A stretch of DNA of 28,196 nt from JBHIAG01 sp046758465 (lineage in GTDB: Bacteria; Acidobacteriota; Terriglobia; Acidiferrales; 2-02-FULL-67-57), in assembly GCA_046758465.1 (NCBI GenBank), contig JBHIAG010000016.1, positions 1 through 28,196 of the forward strand, read 5' to 3'. This document shows positions 20,045-28,196 of this stretch, one piece after another. The position numbers and the translations under genes are program-made. The notes beneath the pieces were generated by a model that did not search any database, was not told where the DNA came from, and saw only the letters and a program-made list of their open reading frames with translations. Position 1 is the stretch's first letter. Each line of letters opens with the position of its first letter.

Positions 20045-22873
20045 ATGCGAGGCTTTCGGCGTCGGGCTAGCGTGCTTTTCTTCTTTATTTTCCTCACGGG
20101 AATCTCTCTGGCTTCCATACCATCGGCAGCCGAACCGCCAGCGGCGGAGAAGGCAGGGAAGTGGACGCCAGACGATGTCATCTTCACGGAGGGCGCGTCC
20201 CAGTTCCGCATCTCGCCGGACGCTCGGTGGGTGGTGTGGGTGAAGAGCACGGCGGACAAGAAAAAGAATCGTCGCGTCTCCAATCTGTTCCTCAGCAGCC
20301 TGACGGAGAAGAAAGAAATTCAGTTGACGCGCGGGTCGGCCAGGCATTCCAACCCGCGCTGGTCACCCGACGGCCAGCTCATCGCGTTCCTGAGCACGCG
20401 AGCCCGGCCGGAGGCCAAGCCCAAGACTTCCCGCTCGCAGCTCTGGCTGATGAATCCGTTCGGGGGCGAGCCGTGGCCGGTGACCGAATTTGAGCGCGGC
20501 ATCCGCACCTACGCCTGGATCGACAACGACACCATCCTCTTCGCAGCCCAGGAAGACCCCACGCTCTTCGAGCGTACCATCAAAGAAAAGAAAGACACCT
20601 CGCGGGTCGTCGAGGATGCCGTGCATGAGCCGCCGGTGCGGCTGTTCCGGCTTCGCGTGAAGGGCAAGAAGGTGACGCGGCTGAGCGACAACGACGACTG
20701 GATTCGCGGCCTCTGGCTTTCACCCGACGGTACAAAGGTCGTCACCGTGCACCAGCGCAGTCTCAGCTACCAGTTTGACCAGAAGGTGAAACCGGTTACG
20801 TTTCTCTATGACTTGGAGAGCGGCGCGCGCACGCAACTCTTCACAGACGGCAAGATCTTGGCCGCAAACGTCCGCTGGACGCCCGACAGCCAGGGCTTCT
20901 ACGTCGTGACGCGCTACTCGACCCACCCTGTCTATCGCACCGCCAGCATCGCCTTGCTCTACTTTTATGACCTAGCGCAGGACAACGTCACCCAAGTGGA
21001 CCTGGGCTGGGAGAACGGCCTGGGATTTGCCGGCTACGACGTTACCCCCGATGGATTCATCGCTCTGCTTGCTGCTGGCGTGCGCTTCAAGCCCGCCCGC
21101 TACACCCGTGTGGGCGAGACCCCCGCTGACAAGCGCCCCTCGACTGCGCTCGGGACAAGCGGGGCAGGCTGGCAGCGTGCCTGGATGGAAGGCGAGCACA
21201 GCGACAATATTTTTGGCTGGACGCTCAGCAAGGACGGCACGACGCTCGTCTATCAATATTCCACTGCGAGCAAGCCCGGACAATGGTACCGGGCCCGGCT
21301 GCAGGGCGCGCGCATTGTCGAACCCAGGCGGTTCACTGAGCTCAACGCCCGCTTGAAAGACAAGCCCATTGCCAAGACGGAAATCATCCGCTGGAAGGGT
21401 TCGCTCGACGAGGAAGTCGAAGGCGTTCTCTACTATCCTCACAACTACGAGCCCGGCAAGAAGTACCCGCTTGTGCTCGACATCCACGGCGGCCCAGCGG
21501 GAGCTGACCTGGACGCCTGGAGCAACAACTGGGGTTCACCCCTCAACCTGTGGGCTGCGCGCGGTGCCTTTGTGCTGCGGGTGAACTACCACGGCAGCGG
21601 CAACTATGGCCTGGCGTGGGTGGGGTCGATCGGCGGGGGCAAGTACTACGACCTGGAAGTGCCCGACATCGAAGCAGGCGTGGACTACCTGATTGCGCGC
21701 GGGCTGGTTGACCCGGACAAGCTCGGCACCACGGGCTGGAGTAACGGCGCCATCCTTTCCATCGCGTTGACCACCAACAGCACCCGCTACAGAGCCTGCG
21801 CGGCGGGGGCTGGCGACGTCGAGTGGATCAGCGACTGGGGCAACGTAGATTTCGGCGCTGCCTTCGACAACTACTATTTCGGCAAGTCGCCGCTCGAAGA
21901 CCCCGAACTCTACATCCGCAAGTCGCCCTACTTCCAGTTGCATACAGTGCGGACGCCGACCATCATCTTCTTCGGCACCGAAGACCGCAACGTGCCCCCC
22001 AGCCAGGGTTGGTCACATTACCGCGCCTTGCAGCAACTCGGGCAGACAGACGTGCGTTTCGTCCTCTTCCCGGGCGAGCCGCACGGTTTGCGCAAGCTCA
22101 CTCACCAGAAGCGCAAAGTCGAGGAGGAGCTGGCGTGGTTCGATAAGTATCTCTTCAGGAATGCCGAGCCCAAGAACGAAGCCTTCAAGGAAAACTCACC
22201 GCTCGGCATCGAACTGAAACGTCTGGCGATCAAGAAGGTCGGTGTGCGCTACGGCGTGGCGGTAAAGAAGACCTTGATGCCGGAGGTGGTGAAGTATAAA
22301 GGGCTCGCGCTGGGCCGCTTCGAGGTTACCCGTGCCCAGTACGCTGCTTTCGACAAGAACTACAGGTTTGACCCGGGCACCGACAACTACCCGGCCAACA
22401 ACGTCAGCTTTGAGCAGGCGCAGGCCTACTGTGCCTGGCTCAGCAAACTGACCGGGCAAACCTACCGCTTGGCTCGTTTGGAGGAGGTCGAGTCGCTCTA
22501 CCAGGTTCGTGCGGGTGAGAATACCCTCGACTACTGGGCGGGCTACAAGCTCAATCCTGATGATGCCGAGCGCTTGCTCGCCGAAGTCAAAGAACTCCCT
22601 GGTACAGTGCCGCTGCTGAAGGAGGTGGGCAGCTTCAAGGGCGTTGGCAAAGACGATTTGGTCTTCGACCTGGGCGGAAACGTAGCCGAGTGGGTCATCG
22701 AGAAGGAGGGAAGCGGAAAGGCGATTGGCGGTAGCGCCGACCGGTCCGCGGACGCGAAAGCTGTCGCGAAGCCAGCCAATCCTCTCTACATTGGTTTCCG
22801 TGTGGTGCGGGGTGCGCCTGCGCCCGAGGCGCATCAGCCTGGGGCTGAGAAGCCGACTGAGCCCAAATCGTAG
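20045..22873 (+). CDS. Exported S9-family peptidase fused to an FGE-sulfatase (SUMF1-like) domain
   Basis: A 942-residue protein starting at 20045, with GGGAGGGA just upstream; the frame is open to 20018. Signal peptide: residues 1-~30. Residues ~40-410 form a TolB/DPP-IV-like beta-propeller (repeated SPDG and TPDS turns). The alpha/beta-hydrolase domain carries HGGP (H481), nucleophile S566 in GWSNG, D647 in GTEDRNVP and H680 in GEPHGL, a full S9 triad. From ~755 there is a formylglycine-generating-enzyme-like domain: LGRFEVTRAQYAAF, NNVSFEQAQAYCAWLS, DLGGNVAEWV and YIGFRVVRG. Such a C-terminal fusion is unusual for S9 peptidases; in this family the domain often binds ligands rather than oxidises. 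A palindrome-derived insertion (PSTALGTSGAG) sits in the propeller. Confidence 0.92.
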   Translation: MRGFRRRASVLFFFIFLTGISLASIPSAAEPPAAEKAGKWTPDDVIFTEGASQFRISPDARWVVWVKSTADKKKNRRVSNLFLSSLTEKKEIQLTRGSARHSNPRWSPDGQLIAFLSTRARPEAKPKTSRSQLWLMNPFGGEPWPVTEFERGIRTYAWIDNDTILFAAQEDPTLFERTIKEKKDTSRVVEDAVHEPPVRLFRLRVKGKKVTRLSDNDDWIRGLWLSPDGTKVVTVHQRSLSYQFDQKVKPVTFLYDLESGARTQLFTDGKILAANVRWTPDSQGFYVVTRYSTHPVYRTASIALLYFYDLAQDNVTQVDLGWENGLGFAGYDVTPDGFIALLAAGVRFKPARYTRVGETPADKRPSTALGTSGAGWQRAWMEGEHSDNIFGWTLSKDGTTLVYQYSTASKPGQWYRARLQGARIVEPRRFTELNARLKDKPIAKTEIIRWKGSLDEEVEGVLYYPHNYEPGKKYPLVLDIHGGPAGADLDAWSNNWGSPLNLWAARGAFVLRVNYHGSGNYGLAWVGSIGGGKYYDLEVPDIEAGVDYLIARGLVDPDKLGTTGWSNGAILSIALTTNSTRYRACAAGAGDVEWISDWGNVDFGAAFDNYYFGKSPLEDPELYIRKSPYFQLHTVRTPTIIFFGTEDRNVPPSQGWSHYRALQQLGQTDVRFVLFPGEPHGLRKLTHQKRKVEEELAWFDKYLFRNAEPKNEAFKENSPLGIELKRLAIKKVGVRYGVAVKKTLMPEVVKYKGLALGRFEVTRAQYAAFDKNYRFDPGTDNYPANNVSFEQAQAYCAWLSKLTGQTYRLARLEEVESLYQVRAGENTLDYWAGYKLNPDDAERLLAEVKELPGTVPLLKEVGSFKGVGKDDLVFDLGGNVAEWVIEKEGSGKAIGGSADRSADAKAVAKPANPLYIGFRVVRGAPAPEAHQPGAEKPTEPKS
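21135..21165. repeat. Palindromic insertion inside the S9 peptidase gene
   Basis: GCCCC (21135-21139) pairs with GGGGC (21161-21165). Inside is CTCGACTGCGCTCGGGAC, a short element that recurs in many environmental genomes (from memory). It is read in frame as PSTALGTSGAG between ETPADKR and WQRAWMEG in the propeller. Confidence 0.55.
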
Positions 22874-22875
22874 AC

Positions 22876-22895
22876 GCGGGGAAGCTGTTTCCCGC
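22876..22895 (+). terminator. Hairpin after the S9 peptidase gene
   Basis: GCGGGGAA (22876-22883) pairs with TTTCCCGC (22888-22895) with one G-T wobble and loop GCTG, 2 nt after the stop codon. No U run follows, so it may only stabilise the mRNA end. It lies between two convergent genes. Confidence 0.35.
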
Positions 22896-22953
22896 TGCGC
22901 CGTGCCGGTCGCGTACTGTCTCTGCTTGTCCAGGGCAGCGTACGTGCGTTCCC

Positions 22954-24117
22954 CTATACCGGCAACGAGCTTCGCGCCAAGATGTCGGCAATCTCGGTGA
23001 TGACGCGGTCCACTTCCTCCTCGGTATTGTAGAAGTGGGGCGAGACACGGATGCCGGCTCCGGGGCGGTAGTCCACCAGCACCTCACGCCGGAGCAACTC
23101 CCGCAATACCTCCGGCCCGCGGGGAACAGCCAGCGTGACAGTGCCGCCGCGTTCATGTTCTGCTTCCGGCGTATGCACCTGCCAGCCCCGCTTCCGCGCC
23201 TGCTCGACCAGGCGTGAGGTCAACTCCAACGAGTGCGCGCGGATGCGGTCGATGCCTACCTGCTGGATGATCTCCAAGCCCGGCCGGGCGGCGTAGAAGG
23301 CCGGGATGTGTGGGGTGCCGTTGAGGAAGCGAAAGGCGTCGTCGCGGTAAGCCCCGGGCCCGACCTCGAACTGAAACGGCCGCGGGTGGGCCAGCCAGCC
23401 CGTCAAAGTTGGTTCGAGCTGGATGCACAGGTCAGGCCGCACGTAGAGATAGGCGACGCCGGGGCCACCACACAGCCACTTCAGCACGCCCCCCACCAGA
23501 AAATCTAGCTTCCACTTCCGTGCTTCCACCGGCAGCACGCCCGCAGACTGATACGCGTCGAGGATGACGTGCGCGCCCACCGCGTGGGCTTTCTCCACGA
23601 TGGCGGAGACGTCCTGGATGTAGGCGCTGCGAAACAGCACGTGCGAGAAGGGAACAAGCAGGGTGCGCTCGTCAATCGCTGCTCGCAGCTTCTCGGTGGG
23701 GACGCGCAAGGCATCTTCATCGGTGCGGACGAGTTCGATCTCCGCACCTCGCCGCCGCTGCGCGTGCCAGAAGTAAATGAGGGAGGGGAATTCCTTGTCA
23801 GTCAAGACGACTTTGCGGCGTGGCCCGTCAAAGGAAAAACAGGAGGCGATGACGGCCTGGGTCAGAGTGACGTTTTCGTGCAGCGAAATCGTTCCCCGCT
23901 CAGCCCCCAGCAGCGGTGCCAGCGTGTCGCCCAACCGCACCGCCATCTCCCACCAACCTTCCTCCCAGGCGCGCACGCCCCGCTCTGCCCAGATGCGCGC
24001 GTACTCTTCCAGTGCGGCGGAGACGCCGCACGGCATCGCGCCCAACGAGTTGCTGATCATGTAGGTGGTTGTGCTGAGAATGGGAAACTCTTTGCGCCAC
24101 CTAAGTAATTCCCGCAT
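22954..24117 (-). CDS. Kynureninase-like PLP-dependent enzyme (class V aminotransferase fold)
   Basis: A 387-residue PLP enzyme. The ATG at 24117 is preferred because AGGGAG precedes it at good spacing and LRWRKEFPIL-like sequence opens related proteins. The frame is open to a GTG at 24234, which would add 39 plausible residues. The PLP lysine is K213 in GGVLKWLCGGPG, the pyridine-nitrogen Asp is D187 in ILDAYQSAG, and ISNSLGAMP, WEEGWWEM and SLHENVTLTQAVI are kynureninase-like blocks. Kynureninase cleaves L-kynurenine to anthranilate and alanine. The similarity is at family level, and substrates such as other 3-oxo amino acids or a desulfurase role remain possible. No other kynurenine-pathway gene is nearby. 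It converges on the S9 peptidase gene. Confidence 0.8.
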   Translation of the reverse strand: MRELLRWRKEFPILSTTTYMISNSLGAMPCGVSAALEEYARIWAERGVRAWEEGWWEMAVRLGDTLAPLLGAERGTISLHENVTLTQAVIASCFSFDGPRRKVVLTDKEFPSLIYFWHAQRRRGAEIELVRTDEDALRVPTEKLRAAIDERTLLVPFSHVLFRSAYIQDVSAIVEKAHAVGAHVILDAYQSAGVLPVEARKWKLDFLVGGVLKWLCGGPGVAYLYVRPDLCIQLEPTLTGWLAHPRPFQFEVGPGAYRDDAFRFLNGTPHIPAFYAARPGLEIIQQVGIDRIRAHSLELTSRLVEQARKRGWQVHTPEAEHERGGTVTLAVPRGPEVLRELLRREVLVDYRPGAGIRVSPHFYNTEEEVDRVITEIADILARSSLPV

Positions 24118-24410
24118 CACACACTCCCTGCGGTAGAGATCTTTCAGGCACGCACCGCGCACCACAAACGATAGCTCAGGGAAATCAAATTCAGTGAGTT
24201 CGTATTGTAACCCCTGCTGCACATCAGTTGACACCGGACACCTTCCCCGATGTAGTCAGCAAACTTTTTCTTGCGCCCCGCAAGGCTTTGGTATACAACC
24301 CCTTTTCCCTATGGGTTTTGATTTCCCACGCGGGGAGGGGCGGTGTTAGTAGCCAGCCGGGGGGGGGTGAATGATCGCATATTTTCCTGTCAATCCAAGG
24401 GGGAGATGAA
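24118..24410. other. Divergent intergenic region between the PLP enzyme and the Oar-like receptor
   Basis: About 290 bases; the right ~175 are non-coding under either start of the minus-strand gene. TATACA (24292-24297) after TTGCGC (24271-24276) is a weak promoter candidate for the receptor, with a short spacer of 15. A run of nine G lies at 24359-24367, and TTGACA reads on the minus strand at about 24395-24400 without a good -10 box. GGGGGAG before the ATG at 24411 is the ribosome site of the receptor. Nothing else recognisable. Confidence 0.4.
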
Positions 24411-27400
24411 ATGACTATGCGGCAAGTCCTGCGTTTCTTTTTGTGTTTCGGAATGATTTGTGCCCTTGCGGGGTTTGAAGCCACACCGCTTTGGGGCCAG
24501 GCGCAAAGCAACGCCGTGGATCTCTCCGGCACGGTGGCCGACCCGCAGGGTGCCGTGGTGCCGGGTGCCAGCGTCACGGTTCGTCACAAAGCCACCAACG
24601 CCACCCGCACGGCCACCACCGACGAGATTGGTGTCTACCGGATTCTCGCCCTCCCGCCCGGGGTGTACGAGGTTACGGTGGAAGCACCAGGATTCGCGCG
24701 GGTCGTCAATCCGGAGTTGCGCCTCGAGCTCGGGCGGGCGGCTCAGTACCATGTCGCCTTGGAAATCAGGCCCGGCCAGGAGGAAGTGATCGTCACCGGG
24801 GAGACGTTGCTGGTGGAAACCCAGCGCACCGCGGTCGCTGAAACCGTCACCCAACGCCGCATCGAAAACCTCCCCATCAACCAGCGCGACTATCTGAACT
24901 TCAGCCTCCTGACCTCCAACGTCGTCCGCGATTCCGCGCCCAGCATCGGCGCAGCTCCGACCTCGGGGATCAACTTCGCCGGCCAGCGCGCGCGCTCGAA
25001 CCTCGTCACGGTAGATGGTGCCGACGCGACCGACAACTCGATTAACGGCGTGCGCTCTACGGTCAGCCAGGAAGCGGTGCAGGAGTTCCAAATTGTCAGC
25101 GGCAGTTATATGCCCGAGTTTGGCCGCGCTGGCGGCGGCGTCATCAACATCGTCACGCGCGGCGGCACCAACGAGTTTCACGGCAACGTCTTTGGCTTCC
25201 TGCGCCACAAATCCGTGCAGGCGCGCAATCCCTTCTCGAACGTCTCCGACCCGGCCTTCACGCGCGTGCAGGCAGGGGTCACGCTGGGCGGGCCCATCGT
25301 CCAGGATCGCACGTTCTTCTTCATCTCCTATGAGACCCGCCGACGGCAGGAGGCCGGTTTCTCCTCGATCGGGGCCGGCAACTTTGGCTTTATCCCGTTC
25401 CCTGGCGGGTTTCTCCTGACCGCGGATCAAGCCGCCTTCGTCACCGACCCCACCCTCAACGCGATCCCCGGCGTCGGACCCTTTGACCTCTTGGATGGTG
25501 TCAATACTGTGCTGGACCAGTATTTCGTTGTGGCCGCGGGCGCGGCAGGCACCGCCGTCAACGGCACGAATCTTTTCAGCGGGCCTTTCATCCTGAGCTG
25601 TCCAGGTGCGCCGGCACCGCCCTGCCTGCCGGTCGAGCCCTTGGCGCCGGGCGGGCCCGAGCTCCAGCATTTTGTGCCGCTCTCCCAGCTCACGGGCAAC
25701 TACCCGGCCACCGAAGCCACCAGCTTCTATTCCGTGCGGCTCGACCATCAATTCAACCCGAACCACCTCGCCTTCCTGCGCGTCAGCGTGACGCCGAGCA
25801 CGGTTGATGGCATCCAGGTCAACGCTCAGAACCAGACCTTTGGCCAGAACGCCTTCTCCCGTACCTCCCTCCAGGACTTCCGCGACCAGACGGTGGTGAG
25901 CCAGCTCACCAGCACGCTCGGCCCGGCCTTCTTCAACCAGTTCCGCTTCCAGTTTGCCCGCCGCGCCCTCTCCTACCGCTTTGCCGAAGCGCCGGGTGGT
26001 GATCAGGTGGCGATCAACATTGGCGGCTTCGCCTTCTTCGGACGGGAGCCGTTCTCGTCTATTGATCGCATCGAGAGGCGCTGGCAGCTCGCCGACACCT
26101 TCTCCTGGCTCAAGGGACGCCATACCTTCAAGTTCGGCGTCGATGTCAATGTGATTGACATTGCCCCACGCGGCGGTAACCAGATCTTTCAATTGAATTT
26201 TGGCGGACTCTACAACTTTGGCGCTCTCGGTGCCACCACCTCTGGGTTTCCGTCCAGCATTGCGGGTATTTCTGTGCCTGGCTTCAACGCGGTGCAGGCC
26301 TACGGGCTCGGGATTCCACAAATTTTCATTCAAGGCCTGGGGGATTCGAATAGCCCCTTCACGCTGAAGACGTTTGCCTGGTTCGCCCAGGATTCCTGGC
26401 GGCTCCGTCCGAACCTGACCTTGAACTACGGGGTGCGCTACGACATCGAATTTAGTCCTATCTTTCGGCCCGGCGGCCCCAGCGTGAACGATGCCGGGAG
26501 CCAGTTGATCGGCCAAGCCGAGCAAGTCCTGGGCGTGGTGGAAGGGTTGCGACGCGACGAAGACAACTTCTCCCCGCGCGTGGGCGTGGCCTGGGACCCC
26601 TGGGGCGACAGCAAGACGGTCATCCGTGCTGCCTATGGGCTTTACTTCGACCACCCCTTGCTGGCTCTGGCGTTCAATTCCAACACTGCCGATGGCTCGC
26701 AGTCGGTGCAGCAATTCGTGCCGCCGGGGTCACCCAACCCGGCCTCGTTCAACGCCGCTTCGCTCTTCCAGGGGATTTTGACGGCACCGCCTACGTTCGG
26801 CTACCTTCCCACCCAGGGCCGCTTCGATCCCTTTCTGAGCAACTCGACCTTCATCAACCTGAACTTCTGCCCCCAGCCCACGTCCGACTCCACGCGCGTC
26901 TGTGCGGACGGGCCGGTGCCGCTGGCCATCCTCCCCTGGACGCTGCCTACGCAGGCCAACTTTGAGTACGCCTACATGCAGCAGGGGAATCTGAGCATCG
27001 AGCGGCAGCTTTTCAATGACTTCACCCTGAGCGTTCGCTACAACTATGTTCGCGGGTTGCACCTGAATCGTCCGCGGAACATCAACTCTACCAACCCCGA
27101 CCTGCTGGCGTTCAACTTCCTGGCCGCCGTGGATGCCGGCTGCAACCCGGCAGACCCGCGTTTCTTTGACCTCGCACTCTGTGACCCGGTTCGCGTTTCC
27201 GAACCTGTGCCCGGACTGGGGGGAATCCTGTTGATCAACGTGAACCCAGGGCCGTTCTTCGGCGCACCCATCGGCCAACCCTTCGCCTTCAACTATTTCC
27301 GGGCCTCGGGTCCCAACTTGGCCTTTACGGGACCGTTGGGGATTCCCGATGCGGCGGTTGCGGCCTTGGTCGGCGCCGCCAACGGTGCTTTGGCGGGTAT

Positions 27401-28193
27401 CGGTAGCTCGCTGCAGTATGCGGCCGGGCCCGGGTTCTTCATTCCTTTCAGCGACGTCAACATGCAGGAATCCTCGGGCGATTCCGTCTATCACGGGTTG
27501 ACCCTCGACTTCAGCAAGCGCTTCTCGCACAACTACGAGTTCCTGGCTTCCTACACCTGGTCGCATGCGATTGATGACTCCACCGACTTGCAAACACTAC
27601 TGAACCCGCAGAACAATCGCCGCCCCGACGAACGCGGCAATTCCACTTTCGACCTGCGCCACCGGTTTGTGCTGAGCGGCGTCTTCCAGAGCGGCCTCCG
27701 CATGAGCGATACGGGTTTCTGGAAGAAATTCTTGGCCGACTGGATCTTTGCTCCCATTGTTGAGATTGCCTCCGGGCGCCCCTTCACCGTGCTCGCCGGC
27801 TCGGACAACAACTTCGACTTTGGCTCTGCCACCGACCGGCCCAACGTCGTGCCCGCAGACCCCAGCTTGCCTAGCTCCCCCTTCCTACCAGGCGTTAGCT
27901 TCACCAGCCCCTCGCTCGCTGCTGACGGCAACTTGAACGGTACCCTGGGCCGTAATACCTTCCGGCGGCCCATGATTGCGGTGGTGGACTTCCGGCTCTC
28001 GCGACGCTTCAAGCTGAGTGAGCGCTTCTCGCTCGAGTGGATCAATGACTTCTTCAACATCTTCAACCGCTTCAATGTGGGCGATGTCAATCCGCTGTGC
28101 GACGGCACGCTGGGCGGCACGTGCATCGCCGGCCAGCCGACCTCGGCGCTCGACCCGCGCCAGTACCAACTCGGCCTGAAACTCATCTGGTAG
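24411..28193 (+). CDS. Oar-like TonB-dependent outer-membrane receptor
   Basis: A 1260-residue outer-membrane protein. Signal peptide of ~30 residues ending near PLWGQA. Residues ~36-120 form a carboxypeptidase-regulatory-like domain (SGTVADPQGAVVPGASVTV, GVYRILALPPGVYEVTVEAP). A plug-like region follows (VTQRRIENLPINQRDYLNFS, VTVDGADATDNSINGV, FGRAGGGVINIVTRGGTNEF), then a long beta-barrel ending in aromatic LKLIW, the usual C-terminal insertion signal. This architecture is the Oar/TonB-dependent family that is greatly expanded in Acidobacteria; substrates are often oligosaccharides or peptides, unknown here. A ribosome site GGGGGAG precedes the ATG; a second ATG is two codons on. The TonB-family protein at 3900-5072 may energise it. 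The gene is complete; 3 bases follow the stop. Confidence 0.93.
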   Translation: MTMRQVLRFFLCFGMICALAGFEATPLWGQAQSNAVDLSGTVADPQGAVVPGASVTVRHKATNATRTATTDEIGVYRILALPPGVYEVTVEAPGFARVVNPELRLELGRAAQYHVALEIRPGQEEVIVTGETLLVETQRTAVAETVTQRRIENLPINQRDYLNFSLLTSNVVRDSAPSIGAAPTSGINFAGQRARSNLVTVDGADATDNSINGVRSTVSQEAVQEFQIVSGSYMPEFGRAGGGVINIVTRGGTNEFHGNVFGFLRHKSVQARNPFSNVSDPAFTRVQAGVTLGGPIVQDRTFFFISYETRRRQEAGFSSIGAGNFGFIPFPGGFLLTADQAAFVTDPTLNAIPGVGPFDLLDGVNTVLDQYFVVAAGAAGTAVNGTNLFSGPFILSCPGAPAPPCLPVEPLAPGGPELQHFVPLSQLTGNYPATEATSFYSVRLDHQFNPNHLAFLRVSVTPSTVDGIQVNAQNQTFGQNAFSRTSLQDFRDQTVVSQLTSTLGPAFFNQFRFQFARRALSYRFAEAPGGDQVAINIGGFAFFGREPFSSIDRIERRWQLADTFSWLKGRHTFKFGVDVNVIDIAPRGGNQIFQLNFGGLYNFGALGATTSGFPSSIAGISVPGFNAVQAYGLGIPQIFIQGLGDSNSPFTLKTFAWFAQDSWRLRPNLTLNYGVRYDIEFSPIFRPGGPSVNDAGSQLIGQAEQVLGVVEGLRRDEDNFSPRVGVAWDPWGDSKTVIRAAYGLYFDHPLLALAFNSNTADGSQSVQQFVPPGSPNPASFNAASLFQGILTAPPTFGYLPTQGRFDPFLSNSTFINLNFCPQPTSDSTRVCADGPVPLAILPWTLPTQANFEYAYMQQGNLSIERQLFNDFTLSVRYNYVRGLHLNRPRNINSTNPDLLAFNFLAAVDAGCNPADPRFFDLALCDPVRVSEPVPGLGGILLINVNPGPFFGAPIGQPFAFNYFRASGPNLAFTGPLGIPDAAVAALVGAANGALAGIGSSLQYAAGPGFFIPFSDVNMQESSGDSVYHGLTLDFSKRFSHNYEFLASYTWSHAIDDSTDLQTLLNPQNNRRPDERGNSTFDLRHRFVLSGVFQSGLRMSDTGFWKKFLADWIFAPIVEIASGRPFTVLAGSDNNFDFGSATDRPNVVPADPSLPSSPFLPGVSFTSPSLAADGNLNGTLGRNTFRRPMIAVVDFRLSRRFKLSERFSLEWINDFFNIFNRFNVGDVNPLCDGTLGGTCIAGQPTSALDPRQYQLGLKLIW

Positions 28194-28196
28194 CGC

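Noticed and set aside
24390..26714. 774-codon open frame on the minus strand opposite the Oar-like receptor
   Set aside because: The receptor on the plus strand has signal peptide, domains and ribosome site. The antisense product has no recognisable motif and arises from high GC codon use.

Overview
The window looks like chromosomal DNA of an Acidobacteriota bacterium, probably from an uncultured lineage. GC is high. There are two proteins of the von Willebrand A family typical of that phylum, an Oar-like TonB-dependent receptor with an N-terminal carboxypeptidase-regulatory domain, and many short GC-rich palindromic repeats. The phylum call is inference from gene families only.

Left part (1-2940): an accessory Rhs (YD-repeat) polymorphic-toxin scar, all read on the minus strand. 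Two partial Rhs core copies (about 1-314 and 1841-2680) flank an AT-richer cargo: a multi-pass membrane protein, a start-less cysteine-containing toxin-tail-like fragment, and a small exported protein beginning 4 nt after that fragment. Copy 1 is frameshifted. Copy 2 is cut at its 5' side by a dispersed repeat and stops right after the core motif. A 17-G run and a 10-bp tandem repeat follow.

2939-5072 (minus): a secreted protein with a C-terminal prealbumin-like domain and a TonB-family protein with a duplicated N-terminal motif. 5073-5331 holds nested palindromes and a candidate ileS promoter.

5332-10598 (plus): ileS-lspA-lgt with 1-nt overlaps, then an RluD-type pseudouridine synthase. A ~100-bp inverted-repeat element flanked by CTAG(G) direct repeats separates lgt from rluD; removing it restores a 1-nt junction.

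10658-15990: two convergent VWA proteins whose stop codons share one CTAG; a short independent transcription unit with a consensus-like promoter, a 16-residue Lys-rich ORF and a strong hairpin; and a single-chain UvrD-type helicase with a Cas4/AddB-like Fe-S nuclease domain.

16102-22873 (plus): acetyl-CoA acetyltransferase, a probably frameshifted DUF2007-like gene, recA, a penicillin-binding transpeptidase, and an S9 peptidase fused to an FGE-sulfatase (SUMF1-like) domain. 22954-24117 (minus) is a kynureninase-like PLP enzyme. 24411-28193 (plus) is the Oar-like outer-membrane receptor, which the TonB protein at 3900-5072 could energise.

The most interesting signals are the in-frame palindromic insertions in ileS and the S9 peptidase gene, the MITE-like element with a reconstructable empty site, the tiny Lys-rich ORF unit, and the Rhs module-exchange scar. 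I saw no tRNA, rRNA or CRISPR array.
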